From contig NZ_CP109131.1 of the NCBI RefSeq assembly GCF_035917995.1, positions 5,766,001 through 5,830,000 on the forward strand: a DNA stretch of 64,000 nt, in the 5' to 3' direction. Below are positions 34,856 through 42,974 of this stretch, one piece after another. Source of the stretch: Streptosporangium sp. NBC_01755 (GTDB lineage Bacteria; Actinomycetota; Actinomycetes; Streptosporangiales; Streptosporangiaceae). Both the position numbers and the translations under genes were made by a program. The notes beneath the pieces were generated by a model. It searched no databases and was not told the DNA's origin. It was given only the letters and a program-made list of their open reading frames with translations. Every line of letters begins with the position of its first letter. Positions within the stretch are counted from its first letter, which is position 1.

Positions 34856-36261
34856 GAGACGCCGAGCTGGTGGTGCGGGGCGGCACGGTGGTCGAGGCGG
34901 GCTGGTCCGCCCCCGCCGACGTGTTCGTGGCCGGTGGTGTCGTCGTCGCCCTGGCCGAGCCGGGCACGCCCGCGCCGGGCAGCGCGGCCGAGGTCGACGC
35001 GACCGGGCGGCTGGTCATGCCGGGCGGGGTGGACCCGCACTGCCACGTCGGCTTCACCTCCGGCGACTTCACCTCGCTCGACGACTACACCAGGTGCACG
35101 ACGGCCGCGGTGTTCGGCGGCACCACCACGATCGTGGACTTCGCCATCCCGCGGCCCGGCCAGGCACCTGCCGACGCGGCGTACGCCCAGCGGGCCAAGG
35201 CCGCCCAGGGGCTGTGCGACAGTGCCCTGCACGCCTGCGTCGTGGAGTGGGACGAGACCGTGCCCGACCAGCTCGGCGCGCTGGTCGCGGACGGCATGCC
35301 CACGGTGAAGATGTTCACCACATACCGCGGCGAGACCATGGCGGGCGAGGACACGATCCTGCGGACCATGAGGACGCTGCGCGACCTGGGCGGCATGGTG
35401 GTGATCCACTGCGAGGCCAACCACATCATCGAGGACACCCAGGAGCGGTGCGCGGCGAGCGGCAGGATCGGCGCCGGGCACATGGCCGCGACCCGCCCCG
35501 AACTGGCCGAGACCGCCTCGGTGGCCGAGGTGCTGGCCATCGCCGAGTCGCTGCGGGCACCGGTCTACTTCGTGCACCAGTCCACCGCCGAGGCGGTCGA
35601 GCTGGTGGCGGCGGCCAGGCGGCGCGGCGTGCCGGCGTTCACCGAGTCGGTCGCCCACCACCTGGTGCTGGACGACGGCAACTATGACGGCCCCGCCCCG
35701 GAGCGGTTCGTCTGCTGCCCGCCGCTCCGCTCCCGCCAGGCCGTCGACGCGCTGGGACGCCACCTGTTCACCGGGGAGATCACCACGATCGGCAGCGACC
35801 ACTGCTGCTACGACCTGGCGCAGAAGGAGTCGCGGCGCACCGACGTGCGGGCCATGCCCAACGGCCTGCCCGGGGTGGAGACCCGGCTACCGGTGATCTT
35901 CTCCGAGTACGTCGCCGGGGCAGGGCTGCCCGCCACCCGGTTCGTCGAGCTGACCGCCGCCAACCCGGCCAGGACCAACGGCCTGTACCCGCGCAAGGGC
36001 ACGCTGATGCCGGGCTCGGACGCCGACATCGCGATCTGGGATCCGGCCGCCCGGTGGCGGGTGAGCGCCGGCGACCTGCACATGGCGACGGACTACACGC
36101 CGTACGAGGGCATGACCCTGACCGGCAGGCCGCGGACCGTCCTGGTCGGCGGCCGGGTCGTGGTCCACGACGGCATCCTGGTCGACCCCGTCCCCCGCGG
36201 CCGGCACCTGTCCGCCGGACCGATCTCGCTCACTCCGGCACTGGGGCGCACGGCTCCGTGA
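34852..36261 (+). CDS. Dihydropyrimidinase/D-hydantoinase-type amidohydrolase
   Basis: 469 residues. Metal site: DPHCHVGF (HxH), MPTVKMFTTYRG (the lysine carbamylated in this family), VVIHCEANHI, YFVHQSTAEA and TIGSDHCCYD (catalytic Asp). It should hydrolyse the ring of a hydantoin, dihydropyrimidine or similar six/five-membered cyclic amide to an N-carbamoyl product. It closes the 16-kb operon. The final residues SLTPALGRTAP are encoded by the first copy of a 38-bp tandem repeat that continues past the stop codon, so the tail may be a recent addition. Confidence 0.92.
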   Translation: MRDAELVVRGGTVVEAGWSAPADVFVAGGVVVALAEPGTPAPGSAAEVDATGRLVMPGGVDPHCHVGFTSGDFTSLDDYTRCTTAAVFGGTTTIVDFAIPRPGQAPADAAYAQRAKAAQGLCDSALHACVVEWDETVPDQLGALVADGMPTVKMFTTYRGETMAGEDTILRTMRTLRDLGGMVVIHCEANHIIEDTQERCAASGRIGAGHMAATRPELAETASVAEVLAIAESLRAPVYFVHQSTAEAVELVAAARRRGVPAFTESVAHHLVLDDGNYDGPAPERFVCCPPLRSRQAVDALGRHLFTGEITTIGSDHCCYDLAQKESRRTDVRAMPNGLPGVETRLPVIFSEYVAGAGLPATRFVELTAANPARTNGLYPRKGTLMPGSDADIAIWDPAARWRVSAGDLHMATDYTPYEGMTLTGRPRTVLVGGRVVVHDGILVDPVPRGRHLSAGPISLTPALGRTAP

Positions 36262-36341
36262 CGACGCTCACTCCGGCACTGGGGCGCACGGCTCCGTGAC
36301 GACGCTCACCCCGGCACTGGGGCGCACGGCTCCGTGACGAC
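36228..36341. repeat. Three 38-bp tandem repeats across a stop codon
   Basis: Units start at 36228, 36266 and 36304 (gctcactccggcactgg...). The first encodes the last residues and stop of the hydantoinase; the others lie in the 3' untranslated region and differ by one base (cactcc versus caccccgg). Confidence 0.95.
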
Positions 36342-36608
36342 GGCGCCCCGGTCGGCACCTGCCGGCCGGGGCGATATATGCCCCCGCCTTCCGGGCGCGT
36401 TCACGGTCCGGATCCGCGCGTCGCGCCCAGCGCGGTGAGCCCAGCGCGTGGGGCGCCGGGCTCGTGTCGCGATTGGCGGGGTAGGCGGTCCGCCGGACAG
36501 CGGAGCGACGATAGCCATGAGGAGGACGACGCGCGCCGCGTCGTCGCCTAACGTTCCCGTCCTCGCCCCGCCCGCCCAGGTGCGGGCCGGAACGCAAGGG
36601 AAGATCTC
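36342..36608. other. Intergenic region upstream of the membrane-protein gene
   Basis: No gene is supported in this 267-base stretch. It should contain the terminator of the catabolic operon and the promoter of the gene at 36609, but no strong hairpin with a T run or clear promoter hexamers were found. Confidence 0.4.
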
Positions 36609-37310
36609 ATGCCATCGCTCTCCAATCCACTCGGTTTCCGCAGATGGGCCGCAGGGGTGTGCCTCATCGTCGCGCCGCTCCTCTACATCGCGGGCGCCAT
36701 CGTCGACCCGGCCCTGCGGCAGGGCGGTGACACCACCGGCGTCTACGGCAGGTATCCGGAGCAGGTCTCGGTCAGCGCCTCGCTGCTGCACTGGAGTTGG
36801 GTGCTGATGATCCCGGGAATCATCGGGATGATCCACCTCATCCGGCACCGGGGAGTCGTCTTCGGCCACCTCGCCGGCGGTCTCGCGCTGCTCGGCGTGG
36901 TGAACTTCTCCGGGCTGATGCTGGTGGACTTCTTCTACTCCCGGCTCGAACGCGCCCTGGGCGGGCGGCAGGGCGAGATGCTCGCCGAGCAGGCGCTCTC
37001 CGATCCCGGCGCCACCTTCGGGTTCCAGATCCCGGGCTTCCTCGGGCTGCTCGGCCTGTTCCTGCTCGGGCTGGCCCTGGCCTACGCCGGCCACGGGCCG
37101 TGGTGGGCACCCTTCGCGATCATCGCGGGCGTCTTCGGCACCCTGATCTTCCCGATCGGCACGGCCGTGGGCGGCCTGCTCTACCTGGCCGGTTCCGGGG
37201 TGATCGGGCTGCGGATGCTGCGGATGAGCGACGCGGAGTGGGCCGGGCGGGAGGCGGCTCAGCCGGTCGCCGCCGAGATGTCCAGCGGGAACCGGGCGGC
37301 CACCCGGTAA
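36609..37310 (+). CDS. Membrane protein with about five hydrophobic segments, unknown
   Basis: 233 residues. Hydrophobic stretches include AAGVCLIVAPLLYIAGAIV, WSWVLMIPGIIGMIHL, LAGGLALLGVVNFSGLML, GFLGLLGLFLLGLALAYA and FAIIAGVFGTLIFPIG. I recognise no functional motif. AAGGGAAG precedes the ATG. Its last 52 bases overlap the end of the convergent histidine-kinase gene, an unusually long convergent overlap, so the two mRNAs are antisense to each other there. Co-function with the two-component system is possible but not shown. Confidence 0.8.
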   Translation: MPSLSNPLGFRRWAAGVCLIVAPLLYIAGAIVDPALRQGGDTTGVYGRYPEQVSVSASLLHWSWVLMIPGIIGMIHLIRHRGVVFGHLAGGLALLGVVNFSGLMLVDFFYSRLERALGGRQGEMLAEQALSDPGATFGFQIPGFLGLLGLFLLGLALAYAGHGPWWAPFAIIAGVFGTLIFPIGTAVGGLLYLAGSGVIGLRMLRMSDAEWAGREAAQPVAAEMSSGNRAATR

Positions 37311-38503
37311 CCGCCGCCCGGGACGGGACCGGTGGACAGCTCGCCACCGTGCATCTCGGTCCGCTCGCGCATCCCGACCAGGCCGTGTCCACCCGAGGGC
37401 TGCCCGTCCAAGCGCTGCCCGTCCAAGCGGTATCCGTCTGGGCCGTGCCCGCCGGCCGGGGGAGGGCCGACGCCCGTGCCGTCGTCGGTGATCTCCACAT
37501 CCAGTCCGGTCGGGCCGTGGGCGATGACGACGTCGGCACCGGTGGCGGGGGAGTGCTTCAGCACGTTCGTCAGAGCCTCCTGGATCACCCGGTAGGCGGA
37601 GAGCGCGAGTCCCGGCGGCAGGGGGCGCGGCTCGCCGATGATCTGGAGACGGACGTCCAACCCGGCCTCCCTGACCTGCGCGACCAGCTCGTCCAGCCGC
37701 TCCAGGCCCGGCTGGGAGGCGCCGGGGTCCGGATCGCCGGTCCCGCGGAGCACTCCCAGCATGAGCTGGAGCTCCTCGACCGCCTCGCGGCCGGCCCGCT
37801 CGACCCCGAGCAGCATGTCGCGCTCCCGCTTGTGCTCCTCACCGAGCCGCATCCGCACCCCGCCGGTGTGCAGGGTCATCACGCTCACATTGTGCGAGAC
37901 GATGTCGTGGAGCTCCCTGGCGATCCGGGTCCGTTCCTCCGCCACCGCCAGCCGGGCTCGCTCCTCGCGTTCCATCTCAAGGCGGATGGCGTGTTCCGCC
38001 AGCCGCAACGTCCGGTCTATCTGGCGACGCAGCAGGATGCCGCTTCCGTACGCCACGCCGATGAAGACGGCTGTGATCATGACTTCGGCGATGTCGTTGC
38101 TCTGGAACGTCTGCATCTGCAGGCCGGCGTACGTCGCCAGCACGCACGCCAGCCCCGCGATCCCGCGGCGGCTCCGCAGCTCCGCGGCGCTGGCCACGGT
38201 GTGGACGAGGATGAGCGTCGAGTAGAAGTGCCAGGCGGCGTAGTATTCGTCGCCCGCCACCACCCGCACGGCCAGGCCGTTCGAGATCAGCGCGAGGAGC
38301 AGGGCCGTGGGGAACCTGCGCCGGAGCAGCAGCAGCGTCCCGGCGACGACCGCCCCCACCGCCAGCGGCACCGGATCGCTGATCTGGCCGGGCTGGGAAC
38401 CCTGGCGGCCGAAGGACTCGACGAGGCCGGTGATCCCCACGGCGAGGGAGAGAAGGAGATCCAGCCAGGTCGGCCGCCAGTCGCCGAGCAGTCTTCTCAG
38501 CAC
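37259..38503 (-). CDS. Sensor histidine kinase, NarL-type (HisKA_3)
   Basis: 414 residues. Four or five N-terminal membrane spans (LLLSLAVGITGLV, VAGTLLLLRR, IAGLACVLATYAGL, EVMITAVFIGVAYGSGIL) precede a coiled segment and the H-box EERTRIARELHDIVSHNVSV (His about residue 200). The ATPase domain has the N-box VIQEALTNVLKHSPA and VEITDDGTGVG, with a short repeat-like insertion (GYRLDGQRLDGQPSGG) in the ATP lid before GLVGMRERTEMHGG. It phosphorylates the response regulator encoded upstream, with which it overlaps by seven bases. The signal is unknown. Confidence 0.93.
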   Translation of the reverse strand: MLRRLLGDWRPTWLDLLLSLAVGITGLVESFGRQGSQPGQISDPVPLAVGAVVAGTLLLLRRRFPTALLLALISNGLAVRVVAGDEYYAAWHFYSTLILVHTVASAAELRSRRGIAGLACVLATYAGLQMQTFQSNDIAEVMITAVFIGVAYGSGILLRRQIDRTLRLAEHAIRLEMEREERARLAVAEERTRIARELHDIVSHNVSVMTLHTGGVRMRLGEEHKRERDMLLGVERAGREAVEELQLMLGVLRGTGDPDPGASQPGLERLDELVAQVREAGLDVRLQIIGEPRPLPPGLALSAYRVIQEALTNVLKHSPATGADVVIAHGPTGLDVEITDDGTGVGPPPAGGHGPDGYRLDGQRLDGQPSGGHGLVGMRERTEMHGGELSTGPVPGGGYRVAARFPLDISAATG

Positions 38504-39189
38504 GGCAGGTTCCGCTGCCCGGGCCGCACGACCCCGGCCTCGTAGGCGAACACGACGGCCTGGGTCCGGTCGCGCAGGCCGAGCTTGTGCAGCAGCCGGG
38601 CGACGTGGGTCCTGATGGTCGCGTCGCCCACCTGGAACTCGCGCGCGATTTCGAGGTTGGAGAGCCCTCTGGCGAGCAGGCGCAGCACCTCCAGCTCACG
38701 CGGGGTGAGCGTGGCCAGCTCGGGCGGCGCGACCGGCTCGTGGTGCGCGGTGAACGAGGCGATCACCCGCGTGGTGGCCGCCGGGTCGATGAGCGCGTCG
38801 CCGGCCGCCACCACCCGTACCGCCTCGATGAGCTGCTCGGGGGGCGAGGTCTTGAGCAGGAAACCGTTCACTCCGATACGGAGCGAGGCGTGCAAATTCT
38901 CGTCGGTGTCGAAGGTGGTCAGTATGACGATCCTGGGTGGATGCGGGTCCGCGAGCAGCCGCCGGGCGGCGCCCAGACCGTCCAGCCGGGGCATCGCGAT
39001 GTCCATCAGCAGCACGTCCGGTCGCAGTCGCCGGGTCACGGAGAGGGCCTCCAGCCCGTCGGTGGCCTCCCCGACGACCTCGATGTCCGCGGCGGTCTCC
39101 GCGACGAACCGCAGTCCGGTGCGGATCATGGCCTGGTCGTCCGCGATGACCAGTTTGATCCTCGCGAGACCGTTTGTCCTACCAGGCAT
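38497..39189 (-). CDS. Response regulator, NarL/FixJ type with LuxR HTH
   Basis: 230 residues. Receiver domain: IADDQAMIRTGL (D17, D18), LLMDIAMPRLDG (phosphoacceptor D63), VILTTFDTDENL and GFLLKTSPPE (Lys). C-terminal LuxR HTH: TLTPRELEVLRLLARGLSNL and VGDATIRTHVARLLHKLGLR. It precedes the kinase gene on the same strand and would be phosphorylated by it. The target genes are unknown; the nearby ABC remnant might once have been a target, since such pairs often control exporters. Confidence 0.95.
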   Translation of the reverse strand: MPGRTNGLARIKLVIADDQAMIRTGLRFVAETAADIEVVGEATDGLEALSVTRRLRPDVLLMDIAMPRLDGLGAARRLLADPHPPRIVILTTFDTDENLHASLRIGVNGFLLKTSPPEQLIEAVRVVAAGDALIDPAATTRVIASFTAHHEPVAPPELATLTPRELEVLRLLARGLSNLEIAREFQVGDATIRTHVARLLHKLGLRDRTQAVVFAYEAGVVRPGQRNLPC

Positions 39190-39250
39190 GCGCAGCAGAC
39201 TACAGAGGTCGATCGCCTAGCGGCGACCCTCCCCGGAAGAGACGCGGGCC

Positions 39251-39296
39251 GACCCGGGCTCCGCCGTGTGGCGGACCCGGGCTCCGCCGTGTGGCG
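39251..39296. repeat. Perfect 23-bp tandem duplication
   Basis: gacccgggctccgccgtgtg(gcg) occurs twice end to end in the 232-base gap between the response regulator and the ABC remnant. Nothing else is supported in that gap. Confidence 0.9.
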
Positions 39297-39421
39297 GACG
39301 GAGCGCGGGGTGGGTGTTCGAGATTCACCGGACGTGTCGCGCCGGCTGTGGTGTGCGGCTGCCGCGTCGGAGAGGGGTTTCGTCGACCACCGCGGCGGAC
39401 GAGAGCAGTCCAGGATCCGCG

Positions 39422-39878
39422 TCACAGGAGTCGGCGGGCGAGGGGCAGCCTGGTCCGAGTGATCAGCGCCCCCACAGATGCCAGAACGGGCAGCCCCACC
39501 ACCACGGCGATCACGAATGGCCACGGTATGGCGATCGTGGCGGGATCTCCGGCGGCGTGCGTCGTCATCGGCCGGCTCAGGGCCACGCCCGTCACCATCC
39601 CCGCGGCCAGCCCCACCAGCGCGCCGAGCCCGGAGATGTAGAGGGCCTGGCCGGCCACGACCACGCGCAACGTCCCCCCGACGTGGGCCGGTCGAGCCCG
39701 CCCGCGAGGTTGAGCAGGGTCGGCTTGCCGGACCCGGACGGGCCCATGACCGCGACCAGCTCCCCCGCGTCGACCGCGAGGCTCACGCCCTTCAGGGCCG
39801 GGTCAAGTTGACGGCGTGTACGGCCGTCTCCCCTTCGCCGTGGACTCTGGCCACCTCAACCAGCTGTACGACCGTCAT
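39422..39878 (-). pseudogene. Collapsed MacB-type ABC exporter: ATPase start joined to permease end
   Basis: Read from 39878 leftward the first codons give an ATPase start ([20 protein letters not shown]). A ~17-base insertion then breaks the frame before [20 protein letters not shown]; the Walker A reads GPSGSGKPT, with Pro where Ser is needed. After LDRPTSGG the sequence jumps to the last ~80 residues of an FtsX-like permease in another frame ([20 protein letters not shown] ... RTRLPLARRLL). So a deletion of the rest of the ATPase and most of the permease has fused the two. ATGA overlap with the PadR gene shows the original operon structure. Confidence 0.85.
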
Positions 39879-40384
39879 CTTTCCTCCTTGAGAACGGCCT
39901 CGCAGTGATCCAGCCACCGTTGCTCGGCCTCGGTCTGGAAGATCATGGAATCGAGCACGAGCCGCTGGGCCGTGCCTTCCGTGGCGGCTCGCTTGGCCCT
40001 GGTCAGCTGCTGGAGGGCGCGCATGGTCGCAGTACGCTGCTTGCGGACGACCTCGGCGACGTTCACCTCCTTGGCGGCGACGGCCATGGCCAGCTTGATG
40101 ACCAGCTCGTCCCGCGGCCGGTCGGACTGGACGACGGGGGTGCTGAACCATCGCATCATTTCCGCCCGGCCGGCCGCGGTGATCGTGTAGACGACCCGGC
40201 CCTGCTCGTCCGACTCCCCTGGCTTGACCAGACCGTCGCGCTCCATGCGGGACAGCGTCGTGTAGACCTGGCCGATGTTGAGCGGCCAGGTCGCCCCGGT
40301 CGACGCCTCGAATTCCACCCGCAATTGGTAGCCATGCCGGGGCCCCCTGCTGAGCAGGGCGAGCAGCCCGTGCCTGATCGACAT
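39875..40384 (-). CDS. PadR-family transcriptional regulator
   Basis: 169 residues. The PadR winged helix is clear: RHGLLALLSRGPRHGYQLRV, NIGQVYTTLSRMERDGLV and GRVVYTITAAGRAEMMRWF; a C-terminal helical dimerisation arm follows. PadR proteins commonly repress a neighbouring drug exporter and themselves. The exporter here is destroyed, so the regulator may be an orphan. The start codon lies only two bases from a 24-bp inverted repeat, and there is no ribosome site, so translation is probably leaderless. Confidence 0.92.
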   Translation of the reverse strand: MSIRHGLLALLSRGPRHGYQLRVEFEASTGATWPLNIGQVYTTLSRMERDGLVKPGESDEQGRVVYTITAAGRAEMMRWFSTPVVQSDRPRDELVIKLAMAVAAKEVNVAEVVRKQRTATMRALQQLTRAKRAATEGTAQRLVLDSMIFQTEAEQRWLDHCEAVLKEER

Positions 40385-40386
40385 GG

Positions 40387-40410
40387 ATACTAAGTATGCA
40401 TACGCAGTAT
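40387..40410. promoter_or_regulatory. PadR operator (24-bp inverted repeat)
   Basis: ATACTaaGTATG followed by CATACgcAGTAT is a perfect inverted repeat except for the two internal dinucleotides. The ATAC/GTAT content and the position immediately before the padR start fit PadR autoregulation. It probably overlaps the -10 region. Confidence 0.85.
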
Positions 40411-40743
40411 GCGCTTCTCAAGGGGATCTGCCGCATTTCTGCACAAGCCGCGGCGTTTCACGTCACCAACCGCCGTCGCACTCGCGTTTCGATCAAGCGC
40501 CCGAAATATGATCTTCACTGCCGGGCGGAGTGAACCCGCAGTCGGTTGCCGACACCGCCCAGGGTGTCCGCCGCTCGGTGAGTCGCCGAGCCCGGCCGGG
40601 GCCGAGGAGCCGGTGCCGCTGCTCACGGCGATCGCCGATCCGGTGAGGTGACAGCGGCGGTACCGGTCGAACTGAGATTCATCTCAGGTTTGATTACTGT
40701 TCATTTAGGCGTTATGCCACGGTCCTTCTTATGATCGACCGCT
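40411..40743. other. Intergenic region between divergent padR and PAP2 genes
   Basis: 333 bases with only weak open frames that lack family similarity. The right end is AT-richer (ggtttgattactgttcattt) and probably holds the promoter of the PAP2 gene. Confidence 0.4.
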
Positions 40744-41676
40744 ATGAAGACTGACGCTGGGAACAATCTCCGCAGCCGGCTGCTTGGCGCGACCGTGTCG
40801 CTGGGCGTGGGGGCCGGAGCCGTTGCCTGGCTTTCGCCGGAGGGCACGGGCGGGGCCGGTCCGGCGAAGGTCGTGGAAGGCGTTTCGGCCTCCGGGTACA
40901 GGTTGGTGACCAAGGCGGTGGCGAACGCGCCCTCGTGGGCGAGTACCGCGATGGAGATAGCCACCGACGGCACCCTCGTGCTCCTCGGGCTGCTGCTCGT
41001 CCTGGTGTGGTGGACCGCTCTGCGCCGCGGGGACGCGCGCGGTGTCGCCGGAACCGTCATGATCGGCGTGGGCACCGTCGCCGCCTATGCGATCAGCGAG
41101 ACGGTGAAGCTGACGGTGATCGAGGAACGCCCCTGCCGGGTGGTACGGGGAGCCGCGGCGGCGATCGCGGAGTGCCCCGAGGTGGGGGACTGGTCGTTTC
41201 CGAGCAACCACGCCACCCTGGCCGCCGGACTCGCGGTCGGGCTGGCCCTGTTCCGTCCCCGCCTCGCCGCGGTGACCCTGCCGCTGGCCGCGGTGGCGGC
41301 GCTGCTGCGGGTGATGGTGGGAGTTCACTACCCGCACGACGTGCTCGCCGGTGTGATCCTCGCCGCAGGCGTGGTGGCGGCGGTGCTGCTCGCGCTCACG
41401 CCACCGGCGGTGCTGCTCGCGCTCACGCCACCGGCGGTGCGGCTGGTGTCGCCGCTGATCGAACGCCTGGGCCGGAACGATTCCGCCCCCGAGGGCCGGT
41501 ACGGGCGCCGTCCGGCCGCCCACGCGGGCAGGCACCGAGCCGGCCCGGACTTCGGCCGTTCCCTCCAGTACGGGCGGCCGACGGGGGCTCCGCCTGCTGG
41601 GCCGGATCACTTCCGTCCTTTCCGGGCCGACCTCCCGCAGGCGTCGGACAACGGCCACCACAGCGGACGCTTTTGA
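40744..41676 (+). CDS. PAP2-superfamily membrane phosphatase
   Basis: 310 residues. The three phosphatase motifs are present: KLTVIEERPC (KxxxxxxRP), DWSFPSNHATLAAG (SGH-like, here SNH) and LRVMVGVHYPHDVLAG (SRxxxxxHxxxD-like). Several membrane spans surround them. It probably dephosphorylates a lipid or polyprenyl diphosphate at the membrane. The segment VLLALTPPAVLLALTPPAV results from a perfect 27-bp tandem duplication (41383-41436). The C-terminal ~80 residues are Arg/Gly/Pro-rich and disordered. A hairpin follows the stop. Confidence 0.9.
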   Translation: MKTDAGNNLRSRLLGATVSLGVGAGAVAWLSPEGTGGAGPAKVVEGVSASGYRLVTKAVANAPSWASTAMEIATDGTLVLLGLLLVLVWWTALRRGDARGVAGTVMIGVGTVAAYAISETVKLTVIEERPCRVVRGAAAAIAECPEVGDWSFPSNHATLAAGLAVGLALFRPRLAAVTLPLAAVAALLRVMVGVHYPHDVLAGVILAAGVVAAVLLALTPPAVLLALTPPAVRLVSPLIERLGRNDSAPEGRYGRRPAAHAGRHRAGPDFGRSLQYGRPTGAPPAGPDHFRPFRADLPQASDNGHHSGRF

Positions 41677-41677
41677 T

Positions 41678-41697
41678 CCCGGACCTTTTGGTCCGGG
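41678..41697 (+). terminator. Hairpin after the PAP2 gene
   Basis: CCCGGACC-tttt-GGTCCGGG is a perfect 8-bp stem beginning one base after the stop codon. There is no T run, which is common in actinobacteria. Confidence 0.75.
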
Positions 41698-41896
41698 GCC
41701 GAAGGAGCCGTTGCACGACGTTGAACATCCGTTTCCGGGAGGCGCGAAAGGCCGGCACTACGATGAGAACGGTGGCCGCACGGGGATTCGCCGACCTCTT
41801 CCGCGCTCTTCCGCGCGGTGGGCGGACTCGAAGAGCCCGTACGGAGTTCGCCCTGAGCACTGCGGGCGATCACACGGACCGACGGGGAAGGCTCCG

Positions 41897-42943
41897 ATGG
41901 ACGAGGCCGGGCTGCAGAGGCTCGTGGACCAGGTCGTGCTCGACATGGGGGCCGCGTTCGGAGCGGCGACGGTCGTGCTCGGAGACCGGCTGGGCCTGTG
42001 GAAGGCGATGGTGGGGGCGGGCCCGCTCAGCCCCGGTGACCTGGCCTGGCGCACCGGCACCAACGAGCGGCTCGTCGCCGAATGGCTCGCGGCCCAGGCA
42101 TGCGCCGGATACGTTCGCTACCGGGACGGCGCCTACACGCTGACCGACGAGCAGGCGACGGTGTTCGCCGACGAGACCAGCCCGGTGTTCATGACCGGGC
42201 TCGCCGAACTGATCTCCTCCGTCTACCGCGACGAGGCCGGGATCGCGGAGGCCTACCGAGGTGCCAGGGACCTGGCCTGGTCCGACCACGACCGGGCGCT
42301 GTTCAACGGCACCGAGCGGTTCTTCCGCCCCGGATACGCCGCCCACCTGCGAGACAGCTGGATTCCCGCACTCTCGGGCGTCGAGGAGAAGCTGACCGCC
42401 GGGGCCCTGGTGGCCGACGTCGGCTGCGGGCACGGCGCCTCGACCATCGTGCTGGCGGAGGCGTACCCGAACTCGCGTTTCACCGGCTTCGACGCGCACG
42501 TGCCCTCGATCGTGCGGGCCCGCGAGCTGGCACTGCAGGCCGGGGTCACGGACCGGGTGAGTTTCGAGGCGGCCTACGCCGCCGACTACTCAGGGGCCGG
42601 CTACGACCTGGTCTGCCTGTTCGACTGCCTGCACGACATGGGCGACCCCGTTGCCGCGCTACGGCACGTGCACTTCACCCTGGCACCCGACGGCACCGTG
42701 CTGCTGGTCGAGCCGTTCGCGCACGGGCGGCTGCCGGACGACCTCAACCCGGTGGGCCGGCTCTTCTTCAACGCCTCGGCCACCATCTGCGTACCCAACG
42801 CGCTTGCCCAGGGCGGCACCGAGGCCCTGGGCGCGCAGGCCGGGCGGGACCGGCTCTTCGAGGTGGCCCGGCAGGCGGGTTTCACCCGGACCTGCCAGGC
42901 CACCGCCACCCCGTTCAACCTGGTACTGGAACTGAAGCCGTAG
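41897..42943 (+). CDS. Class I SAM-dependent methyltransferase (Rv2258c-like)
   Basis: 348 residues from an ATG with GGGAAGG upstream. An N-terminal winged-helix-like segment (LGLWKAMVGAGPLSPGDLA, WRTGTNERLVAEWLAAQACA) is followed by the SAM fold: LVADVGCGHGASTIVLAEAY (motif I), FTGFDAHVPSIVRARELA and CLFDCLHDMGDPVAALRHVH. This matches the Rv2258c-type methyltransferases of mycobacteria and relatives; substrate unknown. The upstream frame to 41711 is open but not family-like. It is convergent with the metallopeptidase gene. Confidence 0.9.
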   Translation: MDEAGLQRLVDQVVLDMGAAFGAATVVLGDRLGLWKAMVGAGPLSPGDLAWRTGTNERLVAEWLAAQACAGYVRYRDGAYTLTDEQATVFADETSPVFMTGLAELISSVYRDEAGIAEAYRGARDLAWSDHDRALFNGTERFFRPGYAAHLRDSWIPALSGVEEKLTAGALVADVGCGHGASTIVLAEAYPNSRFTGFDAHVPSIVRARELALQAGVTDRVSFEAAYAADYSGAGYDLVCLFDCLHDMGDPVAALRHVHFTLAPDGTVLLVEPFAHGRLPDDLNPVGRLFFNASATICVPNALAQGGTEALGAQAGRDRLFEVARQAGFTRTCQATATPFNLVLELKP

Positions 42944-42974
42944 CGGCTGTCCGGTCTTCGCCGGCCCCCGTGGG

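Noticed and set aside
36228-36341. Possible CRISPR or origin iterons
   Set aside because: Units are directly contiguous with no spacers and include a gene end; no replication gene is nearby.
36797-38545. 582-codon plus-strand frame
   Set aside because: Covers the antisense of the histidine kinase and a wrong frame of the membrane gene.
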